64,000 nucleotides of DNA from Arcuatula senhousia. Its lineage: Eukaryota; Mollusca; Bivalvia; Mytilida; Mytilidae. The position numbers and the translations under genes are program-made. A model generated the notes under the pieces. That model was given only the letters and a program-made list of their open reading frames with translations, made no database searches and was not told where the DNA came from. The stretch lies in contig OZ020303.1 of assembly GCA_963971305.1 (NCBI GenBank), forward strand, positions 16,923,184-16,987,183. Direction: 5' to 3'. Of this stretch, positions 1 to 11,098 are shown one piece after another (within the stretch, counting starts at the first letter, position 1; the number at the start of each line of letters is the position of its first letter).

Positions 1-3000
1 ATTGTCCTCGCATATCTTCTGTAAAGCACCAAATGCTCCCTAAAAATAAGTCAATAGAACAGTTTCGATAATATCCTGAATGCAACATTGTCTGAAAATA
101 ATACATGCACCAAATATAATCTAGATTTAAAGATTATGTGAGTTTTACTTCTTTATTTCCACCTGCTTCTTCCAAGCTAAGAAATTTATTAATTGCAATA
201 TTTATATGCAACTATTATTATCAGATTTTATAATGGAATGCACAATATTAATTTTAATGGGTATGATGAAGTGTAAAATGAATATTAACATGTAAAATAG
301 GCATGGATCAGGTGCTGTATATTGATAAACATGAACGTAAAATACAGGTTAAAGAAATGCAGTCTTTATTTTCAATAACAATGAGCTACAACTAATAGAT
401 TTTTTAGGTATATCATAAAAGAAGCTTTTATTTACTGGATCTATTTTCCATAACTATGACAGTATTAATTGATTTGTTGATTTTTATTTAGGAAAGAAAT
501 GTTTCTTGAAGAAAAACATCTTAGTTTGCTGGTTAGGAAGTTGGTTGCTATATTCTATAAGCCATAATGGATATTTTTTGTTGTGCAAATAAAATGAATC
601 AGTACTGAGTAGGTAACATGATGGTAGCATTTTTTACTGATTTGGAAGGAATTAATGAACAGACAGAAACAACTTAAGTAATAAATTCTGCTATTACATA
701 ACAAATTGATGGTATCCATTGCAGACAGTCATGGCTGCCAATATCAATAGGTGCAAATAACTCACACAAAACAAAACTTTGTATAATGACAAACACATGC
801 TAATAAATTGGTTAATAACCCAATGATTGCCTTCAATAGAGCAATGTTTTGTCGTAAATACCTCAGCATTTGGCAATGATCAGTAAACAAAGTTGTCACT
901 AGCCCAGTAAAGTATATTACTGGTGATCCAGACATGTAGTCATCAATTCAAAAGATTTGCTTAATAGAAATTCTCCAGAGAAATTTTTGTTTGTCTGTCA
1001 GTCTGTTTCAACTATAGATTCATGGCATAAAAATTTGCTCTGTCCTTTTCCACAATTACCATGATATATGTTTGGTTACTTTAAAAATAAACATTTGAAC
1101 TTAAGCAATAACATTATTTTTTTTCATATTTTGAACTCTTAATTATCTTGATTGCATAGAAATCAACCAATGGTTTTAAAATTTCTTTTTAAGATTAATA
1201 CCATGCCTTTAAAGACTAATATTCAACAAATTTTAATTGTTTTAATTGCAAAGCAACATATATATCCTATGTAACCTAGTCTATACAATTTAAGTGTAGC
1301 CAAAACTCATCTTTCAATGTCTTAACACCTTAAATGGAAGAACAAACATTTATCAACAACAACTTCAAAGCATCCTTTCATCAATATTTTACCAAAAGAA
1401 TGTAAAATTGATGCAACCAATCCACACAACCACGACCTATTATTGGTACTTTATACAATTAAGAAGTTTACATGGGCAGGCAATTAAATCAATCAAGTTT
1501 AGGTTGTGGGAAAATCAATATTTCTCTTAAACCTTTATTGATTCTAACACAGAATTTACAGAGCCAATTTTCTATGTACATTTCCTATTGATAGACAAAC
1601 ACATTGATCAACAATTTGTTTTTAAAAACCTATTCACAACTTTCAGAACCATAACAATGGCAAAACAGGACAGCAGATTGATTTAAATTTAGATTCTGTA
1701 ATTTAACAATTTGAAGAGAAAAGCAGAACTAGTTCTATGTAAACTAAGCCACAATTGCACATTCAAATAGTGTAGTACTATTTCATGACCTGAACAGTCA
1801 GTAAGATTTTAATCAATAAGCTTCCCTGAAATTGACACTAGAAACAACATATTTATATGAATTCCAAGCATGATAAGTCCCAGATTACTGTGGGTATATA
1901 TATAGATTATAACACAGGGTTTTCCATATCAAGTCCCATATCATTCCGAGACTCCCAGATTATGACACAGGGTTTTCCATATCAAGTCCCATATCATTCC
2001 GAGACTCCCATATTAGGTCTCGGCTTACGCCTTGACCTAATATGGGAGTCTCCGAATGATATGGGACTTGATATGGAAAACCCTGTGTCATAATCTTTTT
2101 ATCATTCATTTTCAGATACAAATATACTATTTATATACTGTGACGTCAAATTTTAAAGTGAGGCTTTAGACCTTGATTTGGCATATTAGCCCACTATTGT
2201 GCACGTGAGGTCTTGATATGGCCATATTTGCCCACTTTTGTGCATGCGATGGTTTGATATGGCAAAAAGAGTCCCTTGTCAAGATATGGCTTGTAATGTT
2301 CTGTCTTTTACACACGGACAAATTTAAATGTATTAAAGCTAAATGTATGATAAAACAAAATAATATGATTGCCTGTCAGTCTGTTTCAACTACAGATCCA
2401 TGACATAATTTTTTTAAAGCTCAAATACCTAGTATATATCAAGCTACAATACAGACATAGTCAAAATAGGACCCTGTTCACTCAAGGAAAAAAACTTTTT
2501 ATGTTTTACATGACATTTTTTTATGTGATCCTTAAATGACACCAAATCACAGTCTTAAGTTTCTGATCTGGACTCATTCCAGTTTTGGAGTTTAAGTGTT
2601 CACAAAATTTGTGGATGGATTGATCATAAAGTGAAAACTAAAGGCAACTGTTTTCTTGATGAGCAATTCCTAATGACCATGTGTAGAAAAAATGTCAGGG
2701 TTTTGCTCTCTTATGGGATATTTATATATATATAATCAAAACAATTCAACATCCACAGAAAACAAAGCAGAACAACTGCCAATTGTTAATGTTCACTTAA
2801 TCAACTCTCCAGAGGCAAAAAAAAAAAGTAGGTGAGTTTACTGTCACCCGACCCTACCTAATTTTTACCCCCCTACCCTAAAGTTTTTTTGAGCATTTTC
2901 CATTAAGCACTGTTAAAGTCACAAAGCTGCCCCCATAGACTCAAGGTAAAAAAAAAATATATAAAAAAAATAATTTCCTACCTACCGACCCTAAGTTTTT

Positions 3001-6000
3001 TCAGCATGTGACAGTAAACACACATACTTTTTTGTTTGGCCAGATATGAAATTGTTAACAAATATGATTACAGATACATATTGTTAATAGAATTGCAAAA
3101 ATTACTTCATTAATGTTATGTAATAAGTTCTTTTCAGAACATAGACATTATAAACATGAAGATTTCAAAAGATATCTAGACAAAACTGTTTTGCAATGAA
3201 TTTCTACATTCAGCTTTTTTTTTTGGGGGGGGGGGGGGGGGCAGGGGGTGGTGGAGATCCCACCTTGGACACACACACCCATAAAATTCTTATGAATTTA
3301 TTAAAGAATGCAGTTAATTCTATGGCAAACATGTTTTATAACAGAAAAGTTTTGAAGCAAACATGACAAAATAACCCCCAAATATTACAAAATAAAGACC
3401 ACTAATATGAAACTATACCCACACACATAAAATAGAAGCTTGAACAGCTGTCACAAAGAAAAGCCTGAAATCTAATATAGCATCATGAGTATGAACTTAT
3501 TGTCAGACAGTAAAGATATATAGGACTAAACACAAATCAATATCAATACAGTTACAATGTAAAATCATATTTTTGTTTTCCTTCTTAGTGGGTTTTATTG
3601 GAAATCTATGCCTTTTGATGAAACAAGAAACCTTGAGAAGCAGATACAGTCAGATCTACATGTACACAGCAAAACACAAGAAACAAGTCTAATTACTGAA
3701 AGAATGAAATATTATGCCATTAACATGATACAAAATATATAAATGTATATTAACATTTCTTTTAGTTATAAAAACATTTACAGTCTGTTCACTACCAGAA
3801 ACTATAATGCTTAGTCACAGAGGGTGTATTAGGTCCCACCTTGTATATTAAAAAAAAAAACAAAAACAAAAACAACAGACATCTACATTACAACATTTTT
3901 TAATATACATATCTTGATATGCTACTGAATGACTACACAAATTTAAGAACTGTACTACCAATATTCTTTTTAGGGTTTTGTGTTCAAAGACAAGAAACTG
4001 TGAGAACTCAGAAGGGAACTGCTGGCAACATTATTACAACTTGTGTAACAAAAATGTTAAATGGGACCGACTTAATTCCTTTTAAAGCCACCAAGGGATT
4101 GGGAAAATAATTTTTGCACACTCCAAAACATGTTCTATAGATAAATTGTTCTTTCAAAGAGAATCATTTTAAAATGTCAATCAAGATTTTGAAAATAGTA
4201 CCAATCTTGCCAACTTAAAATATCACCAAAACAATGCCACTGTAGGCATTTCATACCATAATGGCATTCTATAACTCACCTCACAAACATTATAATCGTC
4301 TGAATCTAAGCTGTTACACAAGGATGGTAGGAGTTCTTGCCAGTTCCTCAATTCTCCCTTTGCCACTATGGTCGTTACAAGGATGCCAATAGTGGCCCTG
4401 ATAAGAGGTGATGGATCTCCAATACTGTTCAGACATTCCTGCTTGATAAATGTGGTCACCTCAGCAGGGAACTTCTCAAAGTGTGCCCTTACATTATTCT
4501 TTAAGATCAGGCCACTTAAAGATCTTGTTGGATCATCTGAAATTTTTAATACCAATAAAATTTCAAGTTTGGGACTGCAGGTGTATTACAGTCAAATATT
4601 TTGCATTACATGCTTTCTTTTTCAATAATGAATTTTCATGGCAAGAAAATGTAATACATGTAGAAGATAATGAGTCAATTTCTTCAAAAGATAAATTGCT
4701 ATCTGTATATGAACTGCAAGTCATCACAAATCAGAGGACTTACCTTCAGTTTTTAACTTGGTCAGGACAAATATCAAGTAGTTATTAAAGTCAGGATACT
4801 TGTTTAACTCTTCAAGTTTCTGTATTTTGTTAAAGAATCATTTTGAACAAACATGAACACTCAGTGTATTCTGTGATATGTAAAAATCATTTAAATGACA
4901 TAATTTGAAAAATAAACTATAAACATGCATGTCATAAAGCAATATTGAGATGTAAAATAGTTTCAAACAAAAAAGTAAGACAGTTTTGGGTTTTGCTTTA
5001 CGTAAAAACTTTTAGTATTTGGAAAACAGGAAGTACTAGATGACCTTGGAGCATTAAACCTCATGTTATGGCACTAAAAAATAAAAGCTATATGCCAAAT
5101 AATAGATACCAACATGTAGTTGCTAAGAAAACTGTCATGAAAATTTCTCATTTATGTCCCCAATGTGGAAAAACCTAAGTACATGTATTTGGTAAACAGC
5201 CAGGGTTGGCAAAAACCTGGTTTTTAAGAGTATTGCCCAGCCCAGAGGGCAATATTGGGAAACCTTAGGCATACTCCTTTCGAAAGACTTGGGATGGTCT
5301 AAATATATTGCGAAAACCGTAAGCAAGCCAAGCTCTACCCTTGGATTTCTACAATGCAACCTTAAAAACTGTCCAATGTCATGCTGAAAAAAAGCCTACA
5401 TCACACAGTCAGAGATCCCACTTGTACAAGTAAACAGATTTTAACTTCTATAGGTAAACTTTTAAGAGTTAAAATTGTCTCCCTTATTTTGGGTACCTTT
5501 AAACTGAGAAACGCAATCGAAACGCAACGAAACGAAATACAACGAAACGAAACGAAACAAAATGCGGAAAAACGAAATATAACGAAACGAAATAAAACGA
5601 AACGAAATTTTACGTAATATAAACTGTTTGAATAAAACTAACGAATTAGGATTTTGATTTTATGATATTTTCTTTCTTTTACATTTATAGTTTGTTAAAA
5701 AAAACTACCGAAGTCGGTTGACCAATCTTTACCGACAAAGAACAAAAGAAAAAAGGCAAAAAGGCAAGCGCATCCAGGAGAAAGTGAGCAATATTATTGT
5801 TTCTGATCGTTTTAACTAGTTTAACCCCAAAACAATTTTAATGTGCATGTCCAAAGCCAGGAAGATGTTTGTAATTGTCGATTTTTATGTTATTTGTTTT
5901 TCATGTTTTTTGTCAAAAAGGGGGTCTTTCATTGACACTTTAGGATTCGGCTTGAATCATATGTAGTTATTTCAATCCAGGGCCAATTGTAAAACAGCGA

Positions 6001-9000
6001 GCAGTGACCGTTGGTCACATTGAAGGCTGCTGGTCGTTTTTAAATTGTTGTCAATGTTGTAGGTTTTGTCGCATACACTTATTCCACATATCATTATCTT
6101 CTCTGTAAAATTCACTTTCAAAAATTAAAAGAAATGATGGATAAAACAAGTTTGATGAAGCCAAACTTTCCTCTTTTATTGCGATATTTGGGTCTCGAAT
6201 AGAAGATGAATAAGAAGTTTGAAAGAAGTACAATTGTGCGACGTTCGCTCTCAGATGACCGAAGGAAAAATTGCACAGCAAGTACCGGTATTCTAACATT
6301 GGAGTACATCTACATGCATCAGTATCATGATTTTGCAAAGACCCGTTTTCTGCATGCACTATTCGCGAAGAAAAATGTTTACGAGAACAAAATACCAAGA
6401 CCCTTTTTAAGTTTATATGGTCAGTCTCTGGTACGGCTTGTTAAACTGACGAGGACAAATGTGACTTTCTCACAAGCCAATAATAACTATTTGTTGTAAT
6501 CCAAAAATCGTTTATATTACAATTGATTCGCTACTGCAGAGCTTGCAGGACTTAGATGAATTTTTTCTGCAGAGCGACACGTCTAACACAAAAATTGCAT
6601 ACACAAGGTTATGTTGCACATTGGTTGTTGTCATAACTGAAGAAATTCGTCGGAAGACATCATGCACTCTTAGACGAAAATGGGATTTCTATTTCTCAGA
6701 TGAGTGCTGATGTTGGTTTGTCTTTAGGTTTTTGTTCTATTTCCCATTTCGGGTTTGACACGCTGAATTGTCCATTGGCAACGCAGATGCAGTAACTGTT
6801 TACTCTTTCGCAGCACCCTGAGATAATTAAACTATAATTCGATATAATTTTCTCAGCAGCACCTGAGGTTACTCTTGTTCGACTCAACTTGTGTTCGAAT
6901 TGTTGATTGCTGTTCAGTTGATTTTATGTTTCCATGTTTTGTGTTCCTTCGTTCTGTTCACCTTTACTGATTTGTCGTTGCCTTTCGAACTTTTGATATT
7001 TGAATGCCCAATCTGTACCTCTTTGCTCCCCATGTCAACGTTTTTCTTAGTTTTAGTGTCGACTTAGATTGTCAGAAACCAGACCAGACGCGTTTTTACA
7101 AATATATAAATAATTTGCTTTTAATGAATTAAGATAACATGGTGATAATGAGATGTGGAATAAGTGCTTGTGACACTACCAATATAAATCAGCGGCAAAA
7201 AAAAAACAACATCTTCTTCGCAGAAAAAAAACAATATGAAGACGACCAGTACAAACATAAGCTCTGACCATTATGATAAGTTTGGACTTTATTTTACAAT
7301 CACATAGTTTTAAAGGCATTTCGAAACATTCTAAAATGTTATTTGTATAATGTAGTTACAGTGACAGTGCATTTTCTTTCTTCTTATTGGCAAGTTGAAT
7401 TTGAATGAATATAAACGATAAATGTCGTCAGATTTCAAATTGTTAATTGTCGGCAATAAGATATATGCATTTCTTAGACCAGCGACTTCTCTATCAAAAA
7501 CACAAAACAAAGTTAAAAAACATGAATTTTCGATATTCGACATTTACAAGACTAGATTGTGATAACCAATGCAAATGGAATTGAATTTTTATAAAAAAAA
7601 GTCAACAAATAACTTTTCGTTACATTTTATAAAATTTCGTTTCGTTATTTTTCGTTTCGTTTAGTTATATTTCGTTTCGTTGTATTTCGTTTCGTTTCGT
7701 TGCGTTTCGTTTCGTTGCGTTTCGATTGCGTTTCTCAGTTTAAAGGTACCCCCTTATTTTGACTTTCACTAATTTACTTGTACAAGTAAAATGATAGAAA
7801 ATCATTCTTTTCTTAATTATCTTTATCTAGTCATGCAATTTTACTTTCATTCATGATTATTTATATGGCTAATAGTATTAGCAACCTTTACCAGACTGAG
7901 ATTATCTGTTATCTTCAGTTAATTGAGAAATAATCAACATTTATTGTCCCAAGAGGGCAATTTTCAAAGGCCATGCGCACCATGAAGACAGCCATGCACA
8001 TCAGAAATTTTTAATGGACCATAGAGCAGATGATGTAAACATTTAAAGAAAATTATCAGTTTGATTGTAAAAATATTGTGTAACAAGTAAAATGAGCTCA
8101 AAGTTTTTCAAATTTACTTGTATAGGTAAATTTTTGCTCAGAGAAAAATACTTTACTTAAATTAAACAAGTAAATTTTTGTTTACCTAAAGAAGTAAAAT
8201 TCTGTTTACTTGTTTAAGTGGGATCTCTGACTGTCACACTTGTCAAATCTGTGCTATAGTATGGAGCAGTTGTATGGGATCCGTACCTTCAAAAGGACAT
8301 AGATAAAATCGAGCGAGTACATAGAAACGGGGCACGATTCATCACAGGAGACTACAAAAAACTGCCAAGAGGGAGCAGTTATGAACATGCTAAAAGATCT
8401 CAATCAACCATCATTTCCAGACAGAAGAACCAACGCAAAATTAGTGTTCCTATACAAAGAAGTGGAGGGTGTATTACCAGCAGTAGACCAGCTAGACCAA
8501 AGAGGCAAATCCTTGCTGTCAAGTACAAAGACTGCCTGACAAATAACATCATAGACCGTCAGGAAACAGAGCTTCAAGGAAGCTCTCCCTACCTGCTACT
8601 AAAGCAGCAGCTCTCTTCCAATGCGTCTATACCAGTATTGGTCCTGTATCGTATTTATTCAAATTCAGAAAACTCACTTTTCCTGATCTGTTGTGGATAA
8701 TGAAACTAAAAATAATTTTATTAGACCAGAACAGACTTAAACACTGCAGTAATACTAGTGTTATGACCATCGTCTTCATTTACACGGAACCAAAAACCGT
8801 CTCGGTTGACCATTATTAGAAATTTAGCGAGTGTGCAAGAGTGTTTTAAATAATTATAAAATTTAAAATTATTTTCGAGCACGTGTTTTGAACCGTTTCT
8901 TTGAGACTGAGATAATCATTTCAAAAAGGTAACGATGTGATCAGTTAACACATAATAAAGGATACTGATTGAACGTTTCTTTGTGTGGCTGTATCTGGTG

Positions 9001-9064
9001 ACTGAGATTCTTTTAAAAGCTGTAAAATTTGCCGGAGACCATTCTCCTCTGGCTGCCACGCCAT
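1..9064 (-). CDS. TNPO1: Transportin-1 (karyopherin beta-2) type nuclear import receptor, 5' part, runs off the left edge
   Basis: Four exons on the minus strand join in frame: 9064-8966 (ATG at 9064, 33 codons), 4819-4744, 4536-4280 and 39-1 (continues outside). Cumulative lengths give phases 0, 1, 0 and every junction is GT-AG. The translation starts [20 protein letters not shown], then has [50 protein letters not shown] text and [12 protein letters not shown]. These match my knowledge of the animal transportin-1/2 N-terminal HEAT repeats in order and without gaps. The family is a ~890-aa HEAT-repeat importin that binds PY-NLS cargo and RanGTP, so about one sixth of the protein is here. Intron 1 (4820-8965) is enlarged by a 2.26-kb transposon and a LINE remnant. 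TNPO1 versus TNPO2 cannot be separated; invertebrates usually have one gene. Confidence 0.95.
1905..2095. repeat. Hairpin repeat with one arm present twice
   Basis: A near-perfect inverted repeat has arms at about 1958-2019 and 2034-2095 around a ~14-base loop. The left arm begins gattatgacacagggttttc and the right arm ends with its complement. The left arm is also duplicated directly upstream at 1905-1957. The structure lies in transportin intron 3 and looks like a foldback or MITE-type element. The ORF across it is a by-product. Confidence 0.75.
2814..3041. mobile_element. MITE-like element with ~34-bp imperfect terminal inverted repeats
   Basis: The left end contains AAGTAGGTGAGTTTACTGTC and the right end the complement of AAGTATGTGTGTTTACTGTC. 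The interior is A-rich with two CCGACCCTA-like blocks. No coding capacity was seen. It lies in transportin intron 3. Confidence 0.6.
3215..3248. repeat. Poly-T/poly-G low-complexity tract
   Basis: A run of T is followed directly by about 17 G and then CAGGGGG. The rest of the stretch between transportin exons (40-4279) shows AT-rich intron sequence with no further gene that I can recognise. Confidence 0.9.
5491..7751. mobile_element. Mutator-like (MULE-type) non-autonomous DNA transposon, 2261 bp
   Basis: Both ends carry the same ~130-bp terminal inverted repeat, starting GGGTACCTTTAAACTGAG and continuing as degenerate AACGA/AACGAAACGAA repeats (5491-~5625 and ~7615-7751). The element is bracketed by a perfect 9-bp direct repeat, CCTTATTTT, at 5482-5490 and 7752-7760. 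Long TIRs plus a 9-bp target duplication are the signature of Mutator-like elements; the superfamily assignment is inference. The interior has only short ORFs and no recognisable transposase. Interior segments near 6000-6085 and 6600-6960 resemble other dispersed repeats in the window (16620-16740, 24530-24730, 63540-64000). It sits in transportin intron 1. Confidence 0.85.
8254..8660 (+). mobile_element. Decayed non-LTR retrotransposon (LINE) reverse-transcriptase C-terminal fragment
   Basis: From 8260 the plus strand reads [20 protein letters not shown] followed by [14 protein letters not shown]. The reading then shifts frame near 8375 to [20 protein letters not shown] and [12 protein letters not shown], and later again. 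This matches the conserved segment just after the RT domain in CR1/Jockey-type LINEs (…VWDP…I..IE.VQRRAARFI…). At least two frameshifts and an internal stop show it is dead. It is antisense in transportin intron 1. The clade is not assigned. Confidence 0.8.
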
Positions 9065-11098
9065 ATTGGTTTGAAGTCCCATGGATGATTAGCGCAATTT
9101 TTCGGGTTTCTTCGTACATTTCCGTAATTTATTTCCGCCACGGAAAATAACGGAATTTCACGACTCTATGACGCTAAAATGGCGGACGGCAGGTGCTCGA
9201 ATAAACAGCTTTAAACATTAATATACAGTGACTTACGTGGGCAAAGGTATTAAAGAGGTGTTTTTATTAAAAGACTTATGCCATAGCAAAAATAAAATAG
9301 GTTATCTTTTGTTAGGAAAAACAAAGAAAAATAGTATTAGAACTTGGAAAATATTGGTAGTCAACCATTTTGATCTAAGTAAATCATAACGAAGAGAATC
9401 GAATCATCCTATTAAACATATGAAATGGCTGAAAATAACAGTGTCGTTCTTGTGAAGATCTAGGATCCTCTCGATTAAACTTTGGTGTTTCTACAAATTG
9501 CCGTTTAATTGTGGGCTGTGTCGCGTACACTTATTCCACATCTCTTTATTTTCTACAGTATATTTAAATATAAAAGTATCTTTAGATGGGGAGGGGGAGG
9601 AGGGGGTCACGTCCCGAATTCCCGTCAAAATAATTTTATAATCCCATTTTCTCGTATAATAAAAACTACCGATCCCACATCCCGAAAAATAAAATGCAGG
9701 TTCCCGTGTCCCGCTAGTCGCTTTTCCTGAATTCCCGTTAAATAATATGGCCAATCCCTGTGTCAAGGAAAATGTCTTCCCGATCCTCTTAGATAGCTGA
9801 ATTTCTCGTACATTGTTTGATATTATTTTCGAAGCATTTTATTCATTATTTTGTTTGTAATTTAATAAAATCTGAAGGATGGTGAAAAATCAAACACAAC
9901 GCGAACAGACTGATATTTGTCACAATAAACAAATTTCCTTATCAAGAGTTATCGGCCAGCGGGCGTCCTGTTATAACAGGAAATTGACCAATTTCAAACT
10001 GTTAATTAGTTGACCTATCAAAATCTATCAAATTACTTTCAAATTTCACCTGAATAATCTCGAATCATTTTGCTATTTAACAGTACTAAATTAGATACTA
10101 TAAGGAAAGTTTTGATATGAAATTCATTAGATTTCCAAGAGGTAGATATTTCTTAGTTTGTATTTGGAAAAAAATGTATGATTGATTTTAAACTGTTCCT
10201 TTGAAAAAATGAGTGATAAAAATGAAAAGAAAAATAGTCTAAAGAAAACAGCAAAATATACTCTTTCCAACGATGTAAATATTTCATATGTATGATTCGT
10301 TATGAAAAAGTTTACAAGCTTGTAATGCAAGTGCCTATTTCAACAGGCCGAATCTGAATTTACAAATTAGTATGGAGACACTGTTATTTTGGATTTATTG
10401 TGGAGACCAATCTCTGTAATTATTGTCTCAGTTTTGATTTATAATTTAGAAATTTTTGTTTATATATATTAATCATGTTCATATATGATTGGCAGAGTGA
10501 TTTGCTTCCCTCATTATTAAAGAATCAACACTATAATGGGTAAACATTGTCACTGGATACACCATTGCCACTGACTATCTGCCTCAGCTTCAATTTTTTC
10601 TCTGAAACTTAAAAGTAGTTAAAAGTTTGAGAAAATTAAAATGGTTTTAATTTTCTTAGATGAAATCATATTGTATGAATCTTGTACAACCTAGCCTAGT
10701 CCAGATAGTCACGATTTTTTATCGTTTGATTAGGACCTCACACCAGCTACTAGTCTTTGATGTAAAAAAAAGCATGGCCTTAAAAGCTTGCATTTCAATG
10801 ACTGGGCATTTCTGGGTATAAAGTTTTTTTTTCTTATTAAACTATCATCAAAACCTACATAACAACCAGTATTTTTAAGTGCATATACACTTTAAAAGTA
10901 AAAACTAAACGAGAACATTAGCATGTAAACACATTCTAATAGAGAATTAGATAGGCTAGGAAGTATTTAACATGTTTAATAGAGATTTCAGAATTTATGA
11001 ATGAAATTTCATGTAAAATATATTAAGCTTTTTTATTCCTAAATGCATAAATCAATATTCCTCTACAATGTATAAATCATTGTTTCTATTATTAGATT
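9065..11098. promoter_or_regulatory. Divergent intergenic interval between transportin and the membrane-protein gene
   Basis: The start codons of the two genes face away from each other about 2 kb apart, so promoters for both must lie here or in unseen 5' UTR exons. A less AT-rich stretch with CG dinucleotides at about 9120-9200 lies directly upstream of the transportin ATG and is the best promoter candidate for that gene. TATTATTAG directly before 11096 looks like a splice acceptor, so the plus-strand gene probably has an upstream non-coding exon. A dispersed repeat (GTGTCGCGTACACTTATTCC at ~9519) and a G-rich block at ~9587-9606 are also present. Confidence 0.4.

Noticed and set aside
4368..4788. 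Plus-strand ORFs of 86 and 112 codons
   Set aside because: They are antisense to transportin exons 2 and 3, whose minus-strand translation is unambiguous.
6051..6398. 115-codon ORF inside the Mutator-like element
   Set aside because: It covers dispersed-repeat sequence (the WNKC…R peptide recurs in an ORF at 9491-9766 through the same repeat). There is no transposase motif.
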